Shown here one piece after another: positions 1-6,702 of a stretch of 19,810 bases of DNA. Position numbers and translations under genes: made by a program. The stretch lies in NCBI GenBank assembly GCA_038850275.1, contig JAWCLZ010000023.1:1-19810 (forward strand). Reading direction: 5' to 3'. The notes beneath the pieces were generated by a model. That model was not told the origin of the DNA. It was given only the letters and a program-made list of their open reading frames with translations, and searched no databases. How positions within the stretch are numbered: position 1 is the stretch's first letter; each line of letters begins with the position of its first letter. This DNA comes from JAWCLZ01 sp038850275 (lineage in GTDB: Archaea > Halobacteriota > JAWCLZ01).

Positions 1-416
1 ACGTTTACACCTAAGCTTATAGGCGTATCTTCGCCAAAGGTTTCGCAGAGGTAGTTCACCATATGCCTAGCGTGACCAGTATGACAAGCGGTGCCTATGC
101 CAACTGCGGCAAGCACTATCCTAGATTTCTGGGTTTGTAAATCTAATCCGCATGCGCCTTCTTTATTTCCAGTTAAATCGCATGGTCCCATTGTGCATAG
201 ATTGCAGAAATCTTGGTGGGGTGCATAAAATGGCTTGTATCTCTTAAGCAAAAAGTGATCCCAACTCCGCAGATCAAGAACGCTTGGTTTTGGCGTTGGT
301 CCCATTGGCTCCCAGGGTTTCTCTTCTTCCTCGATTTTGCCTATTCTTATCTCTACGTTTTGCATTCCCTCAATTTCGTATTTCATTTCTTTTTTTGCCT
401 CAATCTTTGGTGCCAT
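1..416 (-). CDS. cdhA: CO dehydrogenase/acetyl-CoA synthase (ACDS) alpha subunit, N-terminal part
   Basis: This is the amino-terminal 138 residues of the alpha subunit of the archaeal acetyl-CoA decarbonylase/synthase complex, the Ni-Fe-S carbon monoxide dehydrogenase of the Wood-Ljungdahl pathway. The gene runs off the left edge of the window. Seen: a spaced cysteine set C71-x2-C74-x4-C79-x9-C89 inside FCNLCTMGPCDLTGNKEGAC, followed by an ARIVL-like stretch (SRIVLAAVGIGTACHTGHARH). This arrangement is the N-terminal Fe-S cluster region of CODH catalytic subunits. The ATG at 416 is preceded by a strong GGAGGAGGA (427-435, spacing 10). An in-frame ATG at 437 lacks any ribosome site. A TATA-like AAGTTTATTT (461-470) would place transcription start near 439. 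Other ACDS subunit genes would be expected beyond position 1. Confidence 0.9.
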   Translation of the reverse strand, partial: MAPKIEAKKEMKYEIEGMQNVEIRIGKIEEEEKPWEPMGPTPKPSVLDLRSWDHFLLKRYKPFYAPHQDFCNLCTMGPCDLTGNKEGACGLDLQTQKSRIVLAAVGIGTACHTGHARHMVNYLCETFGEDTPISLGVN

Positions 417-426
417 AAATCTATTT

Positions 427-470
427 TCCTCCTCCATTGAAGAAGTCACTAACTCTATTCAAATAAACTT
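427..470 (-). promoter_or_regulatory. Promoter and Shine-Dalgarno site of cdhA
   Basis: On the minus strand a TATA-like AAGTTTATTT (461-470), preceded by purines, lies about 26 bp before position 439. GGAGGAGGA at 427-435 is 10 nt from the cdhA ATG. A second TTTAAAT at 528-534 could serve as a more distal promoter with a roughly 90-nt leader. Confidence 0.45.
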
Positions 471-577
471 TCGATTGCACTTTCTCAACTCGATAAGTCT
501 TTTATTCAATTTAGCTCTGCAATTACATTTAAATCTTGCGAAATAGATCAGCTGGAACGCAGAAAGGATAAAGTTAA

Positions 578-964
578 TTATTGATCGTTTTCTTTCTGAA
601 CTATCTTTGGCTCAACCACTTTCCATTTCCCATTCTCAAGTTTGCGAAAGTAGCAAGAGCGATAGCCTTCGTGGCAAGCAGCTTTGATTTGCTCTACTTT
701 GAATAAAAGGGAATCGCCATCGCAATCAATTCTCACCTCTTTAATATATTGAAAATGACCAGAGCTCTCACCTTTGACCCATAGTCTTCTGCGGCTTCTG
801 CTGTAGAAGCACATTCTACCTGTTGAGAGGCTTATCTCGAGTGCTTCTTTATTCATGAAGGCACACATTAGTACTTCATTGGTTTTGAAATCCTGTACAA
901 CCGCTGCGATTAATCCATCTTTGAAATTTATCTCCTGCAATATTTCCTGTGGTATTTCTTTCAT
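578..964 (-). CDS. hisI: Phosphoribosyl-AMP cyclohydrolase
   Basis: This 128-aa protein catalyses the third step of histidine biosynthesis, opening the adenine ring of phosphoribosyl-AMP. Seen: YSRSRRRLWVKGESSGH (54-70), the DCDGD metal-binding segment (80-84) and ACHEGYRSC (96-104). In this family three cysteines (here C81, C97, C104) bind zinc and the aspartates of DCDGD bind a second metal. The length matches the stand-alone archaeal form, without the HisE pyrophosphohydrolase domain. The ATG at 964 has AAAGGA about 6 nt upstream and a TATA-like TTTATAAT at 994-1001. No other his gene is in the window, so it is probably a single-gene unit divergent from the small gene at 1073. Confidence 0.95.
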   Translation of the reverse strand: MKEIPQEILQEINFKDGLIAAVVQDFKTNEVLMCAFMNKEALEISLSTGRMCFYSRSRRRLWVKGESSGHFQYIKEVRIDCDGDSLLFKVEQIKAACHEGYRSCYFRKLENGKWKVVEPKIVQKENDQ

Positions 965-1072
965 AAATATCCTTTCATTTCTACTATTTTTGAATTATAA
1001 AGAAGTATTTGAGGTAGGGAAAAGAGGAAAAGATAAAATATAAAGAAATAAAATAACTTAGGGGAGGATTGG

Positions 1073-1288
1073 ATGTGCAGATTTGAAGAATTGAAAGCGG
1101 AGTATGAGAGAATAATCAAAGGCCTAGAGCTACATAACAACTTACTCTCCACGCTGCTGCGAATTAAAAGTGAAACTAGTTGTCTTGAAGATGAGACTAG
1201 TGGTCTTGAAGAAGTCATAAAAGGAGAAGCAAGGATCATTGCTATATTTAATGATCGAAGAAAAAAGCTTGAGGAATCCCTTTATTAA
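1073..1288 (+). CDS. Small coiled-coil protein of unknown function
   Basis: A 71-aa, highly charged, helix-rich protein with no recognised family. Seen: an internal near-duplication, ETSCLED (residues 35-41) followed at once by ETSGLEE (42-48), encoded by two 21-bp tandem units. Seven residues is one coiled-coil heptad, so the duplication lengthens a predicted coiled coil without breaking its register. A strong GGGGAGGA (1061-1068) sits 5 nt before the ATG, and TATA-like GATAAAATATAAA lies at 1032-1044; together these argue for a real gene. The stop codon lies inside the first unit of a 19-bp triple repeat. No signal peptide or membrane segment is visible. Function unknown. Confidence 0.6.
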   Translation: MCRFEELKAEYERIIKGLELHNNLLSTLLRIKSETSCLEDETSGLEEVIKGEARIIAIFNDRRKKLEESLY

Positions 1289-1335
1289 TGAAAGAGGCCT
1301 TTATTAATGAAAGAGGCCTTTATTAATGAAAGAGG
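1279..1335. repeat. Three perfect tandem copies of a 19-bp unit
   Basis: The unit CCTTTATTAATGAAAGAGG occurs three times without mismatch at 1279-1297, 1298-1316 and 1317-1335. The first copy contains the TAA stop of the upstream small gene. The third runs directly into the palindrome that follows. A 19-bp period cannot keep the reading frame, so the array is not a coding repeat. Confidence 0.95.
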
Positions 1336-1358
1336 CGCCTCAAATTTTGAGGCGCCTC
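1332..1358. terminator. 27-bp perfect palindrome between convergent genes (terminator-like hairpin)
   Basis: GAGGCGCCTCAAA (1332-1344) and its exact inverse TTTGAGGCGCCTC (1346-1358) flank a single T. The core GAGGCGCCTC is itself self-complementary and occurs twice, so the element is both a direct and an inverted repeat. It lies in the convergent gap between the small coiled-coil gene and the GNAT gene. On the minus strand it is followed by TTTCATT, so it could end transcription from the GNAT side; on the plus strand no T-run follows. The hairpin is certain from the sequence, but its role is inferred. Confidence 0.5.
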
Positions 1359-1507
1359 AACCTCCTTCCCTCCATCCTTATCCTTATTATCTTTAGAGCA
1401 AGAATTACAATTTATTACTTAAATAGCTTTTGCTTGAGGGGATTTAATTCGAAGGAAAAATCTTAGAAAAACGGAAAAACTTGAAATTAAATAAATAAAA
1501 TATATTT

Positions 1508-2074
1508 TTATAGTGCTTCAATTTCTTCAGCTGGCACATAGATTTTTGACATCACCACTATATCGTATACTGCTCCATCGTCTGAGATGAAGTGTTCTCT
1601 AAGGGTTGCCTCTCTCTCATAGCCAAGGGCTTCCATAAATCTAATTGCCCTAATATCGCTGGATACAAGCTCGCTATATAACTTGCTTATACCTAGCTTA
1701 GTTTGAGCTATTTCTTCAACGAATTTCAAAAGCTCTTTACCCAAGCCTTTGCCTCTATAATCTCTATGCACAGTTACACTTACTCTACCTACGTGCTTGC
1801 ATCTATGTGGGCAGAAATCAAGCGAGGCATCACCTATTATTACGCCATCTTTTTCAGCAATGATCGGCAGAGTCTTGCTATAATCAAGTTCATCGATCCA
1901 ACGTTTAATTAGTTTCTTATCCTTAATGTTGTGTTTCAAATACTTAGCATCTTCTTTAGAAACGAAATCGAAAAAAGAAATGAATGCCTCTCCATCTTCC
2001 TTCGTTAGCTCGCGAAGCATTACTTTAGTGCCATCTTTGAGAGTAACCGCTTTCTGATATTGATATTTCGCCAA
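1508..2074 (-). CDS. GNAT-family N-acetyltransferase
   Basis: A 188-aa GCN5-related acetyltransferase that would move an acetyl group from acetyl-CoA to an amine. The substrate cannot be read from the sequence. Seen: an N-terminal VTLKDGTKVMLRELTKED, the central beta-strand region VGRVSVTVHRDYRGKGLGKELLKFV with the acetyl-CoA pyrophosphate-binding loop RGKGLG (107-112), and a C-terminal IRAIRFMEALGYEREATLREH typical of RimI/RimJ-like members. The start is TTG at 2074, chosen because GGAGGTGA (2081-2088) lies exactly 6 nt upstream and no ATG fits. It is transcribed away from the adjacent hotdog gene with about 90 bp between them, and may have its own promoter. Confidence 0.88.
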   Translation of the reverse strand: MAKYQYQKAVTLKDGTKVMLRELTKEDGEAFISFFDFVSKEDAKYLKHNIKDKKLIKRWIDELDYSKTLPIIAEKDGVIIGDASLDFCPHRCKHVGRVSVTVHRDYRGKGLGKELLKFVEEIAQTKLGISKLYSELVSSDIRAIRFMEALGYEREATLREHFISDDGAVYDIVVMSKIYVPAEEIEAL

Positions 2075-2161
2075 AAATTATCACCTCCCCAAGTTTTCCT
2101 CCGTTTTAATTTAATCCCCTTATTACTTATATTCCTTTTGCTCTAATTTGAAAAATTTGAA

Positions 2162-2569
2162 TTAAATATCTCCCCTCAGCTTTCTTGCAATGTCCTCTGG
2201 TATGGGAATTGGATTCCAATTATCATCTATTGCCACGCAGGTTATTGTTCCACTTGCTAGGAACTGCTTTGTCTCTTTTTTATATATCTTGAATTCAAAA
2301 ATCGCAGCTTTCTCTCGAAGTTCCTTTAAAGAGGTATGCAGTTCAAGTAAATCATCGTATCTAGCTGGTGCTTTATATTGCGCGTGGCATTCAACGATTG
2401 GAAAGCCAAGTTTGCGCTCTCTATTGCGAAAGAGCTCTTCAGGTTTTATTCCACGTGATCTTAAATATTCATCCAAGCCGGATTTAAAATAGCGTAAGTA
2501 ACTCACGAAGTAAACCACGCCAAAGGGGTCAGTATCCCCAAATCTAACTCTAACCTCAGTTATATTCAC
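2162..2569 (-). CDS. Hotdog-fold acyl-CoA thioesterase, YbgC/4HBT type
   Basis: A 135-aa single-domain hotdog protein, probably hydrolysing an acyl- or aroyl-CoA in the cytoplasm. Seen: RVRFGDTDPFGVVYFVSYLRYF near the N-terminus, matching the 4-hydroxybenzoyl-CoA thioesterase signature. By alignment to that family, D14 in GDTDP would be the catalytic acidic residue. The middle (FPIVECHAQYKAPARYDDLLEL) and end (ASGTITCVAIDDNWNPIPIP) also fit. The start is GTG at 2569, because no ATG or upstream codon extends the frame; AAGGGA lies directly upstream. A divergent paralogue lies at 9751-10167. The natural substrate is unknown. Confidence 0.87.
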   Translation of the reverse strand: MNITEVRVRFGDTDPFGVVYFVSYLRYFKSGLDEYLRSRGIKPEELFRNRERKLGFPIVECHAQYKAPARYDDLLELHTSLKELREKAAIFEFKIYKKETKQFLASGTITCVAIDDNWNPIPIPEDIARKLRGDI

Positions 2570-2665
2570 ATCCCTTAGTTTTATTGCTGCATATTAAGCC
2601 TTTGCTATTTCTATCAAAACTACTGAAAAACTTTTTTGCTAGCGAGCATCTTATTAATTTTGAAA

Positions 2666-4840
2666 ATGAAAATTAGCGAATTAAATGGATATTTACCATC
2701 GGAAGTGTTGAAGTTTTATGAAGCTCAAGGGATAAATGAGTTATATCCACCTCAAGCTGAAGCTGTTAAACTAGGAATATTCGAGGGTAAAAATATTTTA
2801 GCTGCGATTCCAACAGCTAGCGGTAAAACCTTGATAGCTGAGTTCGCCATGCTAAACTCGATTTTAAATAAGGGGGGAAAAGCACTCTACATAGTTCCCC
2901 TGCGAGCTCTAGCAAGTGAGAAGTATGAGTATTTCTCAAAGTTCGATAGATTTAACATCAAAGTTGGGATTTCAACTGGGGATTTCGATAGACGCGATGA
3001 ATGGCTGGGTAGAAATGATATAATAATTGCAACCTCAGAGAAAGCAGATTCTCTCCTGCGCAATCAATCACCTTGGATGAATGAAATAACTGTTATAGTT
3101 ATCGATGAAATCCATTTGATAGATCAAGGAGATCGCGGCCCAACCCTCGAAGTCACAATTGCTAAGCTCAAGAAGCTCAATCCAAATGCTCAAATCATAG
3201 CTTTAAGTGCTACGATTGGCAATCCAGAGGAACTTGCTAATTGGCTACAAGCAGAACTCCTAGTAAGCGACTATAGACCAGTGAAATTAAAAGAGGGAGT
3301 TTTCTTCGGCCGAGTGATTTTTTTCAAAGAGGAAAAGAGAGAGATAGAACTTGAGGAAAAAGAGGAGACAATTTCACTTGCACTTGATACAGTTAAAGAG
3401 GGAGGCCAGTGTCTCATCTTCACAAGCAGCAGGCGAAATGCTGAGAGTATTGCCCTTAGGATTAGCAGGATTTTAAAAAGCAAAAAAATCTCAGCTCTCG
3501 ATCTTGCAAGTGCAGTTGAGGCAACAGCTGAAACTGAGATATGTAGAAAATTAGCAGCTTGCCTAGAAGGTGGAGCTGCTTTTCACCATGCTGGTTTGAG
3601 AGCGGAGCATAGGAAGATCGTCGAGGATGGATTTCGAGGAGGTAAAATTAAAATCATTGCCTGCACCCCAACTCTAGCCGCTGGACTTAATCTGCCTGCA
3701 AGGCGAGTCATAATTAAGGAATACAAGCGCTATGACCCAAACTTTGGATCACAAGCTCTTCCTGTGCTTGAGGTAAAGCAAATGGGAGGCAGAGCAGGTA
3801 GACCTGGGCTCGATCCCTATGGAGAGGCAGTGCTTTTAGCAAAGAGCCATAGAGAACTCCTCAAGCTAATGGCTGAATATATCAACGCCAAGCCAGAGAG
3901 GATATATTCAAAGCTTGGCACAGAGCCAGCTCTTCGTACTCATGTGCTTTCCTTAATTGCAACTGGATTTGCAAATACTAGATCTGAACTTCAAGAGTTT
4001 ATAATGACAACTTTCTTTGGCTATCAGCGACTTGATATAGGAATGAAAATTGAGCCATTGCTAAGCAAATTAATTGCTTTCTTTGAAAGTGAGAAAATGA
4101 TTTCAATTCAAGGGGAATTTCTATCTCCAACTTCAATTGGAAGTTTGATCTCAAGGCTATACATCGATCCCCTATCTGCTTCCATCATGATAAAAGCTCT
4201 GGGCAAATCAAACCAGCCATCTACATTTGCCCTACTGCATGTCATTTGCAGCACCCCTGATATGCGAAGGCTTTACTTGCGCAGCAGGGACTACGATTGG
4301 ATTTTGAAGGTATTAATTGAGAGGGAGCATGAGTTACTAGAGCATAAAAATGCATTTAATGGCGAGGAATATGAATGGTATTTAAGTGAGGTTAAAACTG
4401 CTTTAATGCTTGAAAGCTGGATATCGGAGGAAAAAGAGGAACTCATTACCAAGAGATTCAACATCGGCCCAGGGGACATAAGAGCACTAGCTGAAACCGC
4501 GGAGTGGCTGGCACATGCATTTGCAGAACTCGCTAAGCACCTTAAACACCCAGCCAGTAAACTGGCGAGAGAGCTTGAGCAGCGGCTTAGATATGGAGCT
4601 GCAACTGAACTTTTACCCTTAATACAGCTAAGAGATGTTGGTAGAGTGCGAGCTAGAATGCTATATAACTCAGGCTATCGCAACCTTGAAGCCCTTAGAA
4701 ATGCCAGTGTTGAAGAACTTGCAAAGGTGCCTGCTATTGGCGAGAAAATAGCGAGGAAAATTTTGCAGCAGGTGTGGGGAGGCATTGGAATTAATGAGGA
4801 GGAAAGAATAATATACAAGCAATCCAAGCTTTTTGAGTAA
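2666..4840 (+). CDS. hel308: ATP-dependent DNA helicase Hel308 (Hjm), Ski2-like superfamily 2
   Basis: This 724-aa helicase unwinds lagging strands at stalled forks and helps remodel recombination intermediates. Seen: Q-like motif LYPPQAEAV, Walker A PTASGKT (49-55), DEIH box (147-150), SAT of motif III (181-183), motif VI QMGGRAGRPG (372-381), then the winged-helix and ratchet region, and a C-terminal helix-hairpin-helix region (RDVGRVRARMLYNSGY ... VPAIGEKIARKI). Length is typical of the family. The open frame extends to a TTG at 2636, but the family begins with a short sequence like MKISEL, so the ATG at 2666 is preferred. No Shine-Dalgarno is visible, so a short leader is likely. The gene is divergent from the hotdog gene with a gap of about 97 bp. 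Confidence 0.95.
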   Translation: MKISELNGYLPSEVLKFYEAQGINELYPPQAEAVKLGIFEGKNILAAIPTASGKTLIAEFAMLNSILNKGGKALYIVPLRALASEKYEYFSKFDRFNIKVGISTGDFDRRDEWLGRNDIIIATSEKADSLLRNQSPWMNEITVIVIDEIHLIDQGDRGPTLEVTIAKLKKLNPNAQIIALSATIGNPEELANWLQAELLVSDYRPVKLKEGVFFGRVIFFKEEKREIELEEKEETISLALDTVKEGGQCLIFTSSRRNAESIALRISRILKSKKISALDLASAVEATAETEICRKLAACLEGGAAFHHAGLRAEHRKIVEDGFRGGKIKIIACTPTLAAGLNLPARRVIIKEYKRYDPNFGSQALPVLEVKQMGGRAGRPGLDPYGEAVLLAKSHRELLKLMAEYINAKPERIYSKLGTEPALRTHVLSLIATGFANTRSELQEFIMTTFFGYQRLDIGMKIEPLLSKLIAFFESEKMISIQGEFLSPTSIGSLISRLYIDPLSASIMIKALGKSNQPSTFALLHVICSTPDMRRLYLRSRDYDWILKVLIEREHELLEHKNAFNGEEYEWYLSEVKTALMLESWISEEKEELITKRFNIGPGDIRALAETAEWLAHAFAELAKHLKHPASKLARELEQRLRYGAATELLPLIQLRDVGRVRARMLYNSGYRNLEALRNASVEELAKVPAIGEKIARKILQQVWGGIGINEEERIIYKQSKLFE

Positions 4841-4982
4841 AGTGTATGAACTAAATGCAACTTCTTTGAAAGCAAGACTTCGAGAACTCGCAGATTTTAA
4901 TTCGCGACCAAAAATTGAAAACGAGCAGTATTGCTTATAACCTTTTGCAATTTTTTACAAATGACGAGCTGGAAAAAAGCTG

Positions 4983-5660
4983 CTAGCTTGAAGCTAGCTT
5001 GGGGAGTATTACCACGATTCTAGCGCCCTTTTCTGGCTCTCCTTTAACTCTATCCTCGATCCACACTTCCCCACCAGTTTTCTCAACAATGGTTCTAACA
5101 AGATATAGACCAAGTCCCTTGGGCTTTTTAGTACTGTTGAGGAGTTCTTTCTTGAGATCGTCTGGTATCCCTTTCCCATCGTCCTCAAATGCTATTTTAT
5201 AATACTGCTTATTTCTCCATATATAATCTTCAATGCTTATGTCAATTTTAACCCTATTTTTACCTGAGTGCTTAATGGCGTTGTCAATGAGATTCGCAAA
5301 TACATCTTTTAAAAGTGGACTGGAGTTCACAATTAGATTTTCCCTAGGTTGATAATTAATTTCAACTTCTTTAAGTGGAGGTATGGGGAATTCCTCGATT
5401 GTCTCTTTAAGTATGCTATTGAGATCCACCAGCTGAAATTTGAACGCTCCAGCTTGCATTATCTTTTCCACTTTTTGGATTAATTTTGTCGAGCTTTGAA
5501 ATGCTTTCAAAATCTTCTCTCCATATTGCCTTTGCTTTTCATCTAAGTTTTTATCTGCCAGCAAGAGCTCAAGATACCCCAAGCTTACTTGATTTATATT
5601 TTTAATATCGTGGCAAATCATATATAAGAGGAGTTCAATGGTTCTCTTCTCATAACCCAT
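4983..5660 (-). CDS. Soluble histidine kinase lacking a sensor domain
   Basis: A 225-aa cytoplasmic kinase reduced to the phosphoacceptor helix and ATPase domain. Seen (numbering from the ATG at 5660): H-box ICHDIKNINQ with the candidate phosphorylated His17, N-box FANLIDNAIKHSG (N123, N127), G1 box DDGKGIP (DGKG 161-164) and G2 box GLGLYLV (182-185). There is no transmembrane segment, PAS, GAF or receiver domain, and no response-regulator gene in the window. The ATG at 5660 is preferred to the one at 5666 because GAGGG (5668-5672) is then 7 nt away instead of 1. It is the last gene of a tight three-gene unit, 12-17 bp after DUF2240, so its signal may come from those partners. What it phosphorylates is unknown. 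Confidence 0.85.
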   Translation of the reverse strand: MGYEKRTIELLLYMICHDIKNINQVSLGYLELLLADKNLDEKQRQYGEKILKAFQSSTKLIQKVEKIMQAGAFKFQLVDLNSILKETIEEFPIPPLKEVEINYQPRENLIVNSSPLLKDVFANLIDNAIKHSGKNRVKIDISIEDYIWRNKQYYKIAFEDDGKGIPDDLKKELLNSTKKPKGLGLYLVRTIVEKTGGEVWIEDRVKGEPEKGARIVVILPKLASS

Positions 5661-5677
5661 ATCCATACCCTCTTCAA

Positions 5678-6136
5678 TTAACTCTTAATTAGCTCTATGA
5701 ATGCCTTCTCCACTAAATCAGCTATTTCAACACCTCTCTCTTTAGCCACAAGTAAAGCTGCAACCTCTATGGTTACAAGCTTTGAGAGAGATTCTTGTTT
5801 TTTATTAACTAATGCAATTGCATCTCTCTTGCTCAGTCCACTGCTCATAATACGCTCAATTATTTCATCAAAAATACTTCGCTGTAGAATTGCTTTTATA
5901 TCAGGTTTAAAGCCAAATGGAGCCTCTACATTTTTGGGATCAAAATTTGGTTTAATTTCCTCTCCTTTTTTCATTAAAAGACCTGCTTTCTCCGCCATTG
6001 CTAGCACTTGTTTCGCCTGCTCAGGGGAGAACCAGCCTAGGTCTAGGGATAGAGCAAATATAAATTCACTTATTGTTAAGGAATTCCTACCCCTTTTTTT
6101 AAATGGCTGTGCAATTGCAAGGAGCAATTCACTCAT
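5678..6136 (-). CDS. DUF2240 family archaeal protein
   Basis: A 152-aa protein resembling the archaeal family of unknown function DUF2240. This is recognised from SELLLAIAQPFKKRGRNSLTISEFIFALSLDLGWFSPEQAKQVL at the N-terminus, a region that looks like a small winged-helix, and the following GLLMKKGEEIKPNFDP. A second, helical half (residues about 75-152) carries IFDEIIERIMSSGLSKRDAIALVNKKQ and VTIEVAALLVAKERGVEIADLVEKA. The ATG at 6136 overlaps the stop of the upstream gene by 8 nt, indicating translational coupling. The histidine kinase follows 12-17 bp later. No catalytic motif is seen, and a nucleic-acid-binding role would only be a guess from the helix-turn-helix-like start. Confidence 0.75.
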   Translation of the reverse strand: MSELLLAIAQPFKKRGRNSLTISEFIFALSLDLGWFSPEQAKQVLAMAEKAGLLMKKGEEIKPNFDPKNVEAPFGFKPDIKAILQRSIFDEIIERIMSSGLSKRDAIALVNKKQESLSKLVTIEVAALLVAKERGVEIADLVEKAFIELIKS

Positions 6137-6602
6137 GGCTCAATCTAATTTCCTCAACAATAGTATTTGCAACTTGAGTGGAAGTGGTCTTACCAGGTCC
6201 ATCGATATGATTAACAATCAAGGTAAGCACATCACCCTCCAAGCTAGCTCGCAGGAGAAATGTATCTCCCTTGAAAGGAATGCCAAGGTATTCAGAGGCT
6301 AAATAGCTATATTTCAAATCTAGCTTGAAATCAATGACTCCATCTCCCTTTAAATTTTCAGCAATGCTCTCCACCTTCTCTTGAAGGAGGGGTGTAAAAT
6401 CTATGCCTCTCTCAGCAATTCCAATCGAAAACTCTCTCTTGGCTTTCCCCACTCCACCTTTAGGTAACTCCACTTCAAATAAGCCAAATTTTTTATTTAA
6501 ACTCGCCATAACTCTCAAAAAATGGGCTAGATCCGATCTATATCTATACCTCTGCTCAAAATCTGCGCGATTAGGGAAGCGATGATAAAGCCACCTTCTC
6601 AT
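6129..6602 (-). CDS. Hypothetical archaeal protein, first gene of a DUF2240/histidine kinase operon
   Basis: A 157-aa soluble protein that I do not recognise. Seen: a basic, aromatic N-terminus (MRRWLYHRFPNRADFEQRYRYRSD), a helix (LAHFLRVMASLNKKFGLFEVEL), then an alternating strand/helix pattern ending in FLLRASLEGDVLTLIVNHIDGPGKTTS. The GPGKTTS string is glycine-rich, but without a hydrophobic strand and acidic partner it is not a convincing P-loop. The frame is open to a TTG at 6632. I prefer the ATG at 6602 because TATTTATTTT (6631-6640) would place transcription start near 6611. The stop codon overlaps the DUF2240 start by 8 nt, so the two are co-translated. Confidence 0.65.
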   Translation of the reverse strand: MRRWLYHRFPNRADFEQRYRYRSDLAHFLRVMASLNKKFGLFEVELPKGGVGKAKREFSIGIAERGIDFTPLLQEKVESIAENLKGDGVIDFKLDLKYSYLASEYLGIPFKGDTFLLRASLEGDVLTLIVNHIDGPGKTTSTQVANTIVEEIRLSHE

Positions 6603-6630
6603 AGCAATACCATTTTTCAATTTCCATAAC

Positions 6631-6640
6631 AAAATAAATA
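6631..6640 (-). promoter_or_regulatory. TATA-like box of the three-gene operon
   Basis: TATTTATTTT on the minus strand, centred about 26 bp before position 611x (near 6611), which is 8-9 nt before the preferred ATG at 6602. A further TTTTAAACTTA lies upstream near 6690. Confidence 0.3.
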
Positions 6641-6657
6641 GTTATCCATTGAACAGC

Positions 6658-6687
6658 TTTTGATATTGCTACTTTTGATATTGCTAT
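6658..6687. repeat. Two tandem copies of a 15-bp unit
   Basis: TTTTGATATTGCTAC (6658-6672) is followed directly by TTTTGATATTGCTAT (6673-6687), with one mismatch at the last base. It lies in the 100-bp gap between valS and the DUF2240 operon, upstream of that operon's TATA box. Confidence 0.95.
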
Positions 6688-6702
6688 CAATAAGTTTAAA
6701 AG

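Noticed and set aside
1279..1358. CRISPR array
   Set aside because: The three repeats are directly adjacent with no spacers and only 19 bp long, and no cas gene is present.
2636..2665. TTG start giving hel308 ten extra residues
   Set aside because: The added LASILLILK is not part of the family, and the ATG at 2666 matches the usual N-terminus.
4842..4940. 32-aa GTG frame directly after hel308 (VYELNATSLKARLRELADFN and on)
   Set aside because: It is plausible in composition, but it lacks a Shine-Dalgarno, an ATG start and any recognised family; too short to call.
6178..6200. GPGKTTS as a Walker A motif in the 157-aa protein
   Set aside because: It lacks the preceding hydrophobic strand with the GxxxxGK(S/T) spacing and has no Walker B or other nucleotide-binding motif.
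5697..6302. 201-aa plus-strand frame opposite DUF2240
   Set aside because: It is antisense to two coupled genes with recognisable conservation; its serine-rich, low-complexity composition is typical of a shadow frame.
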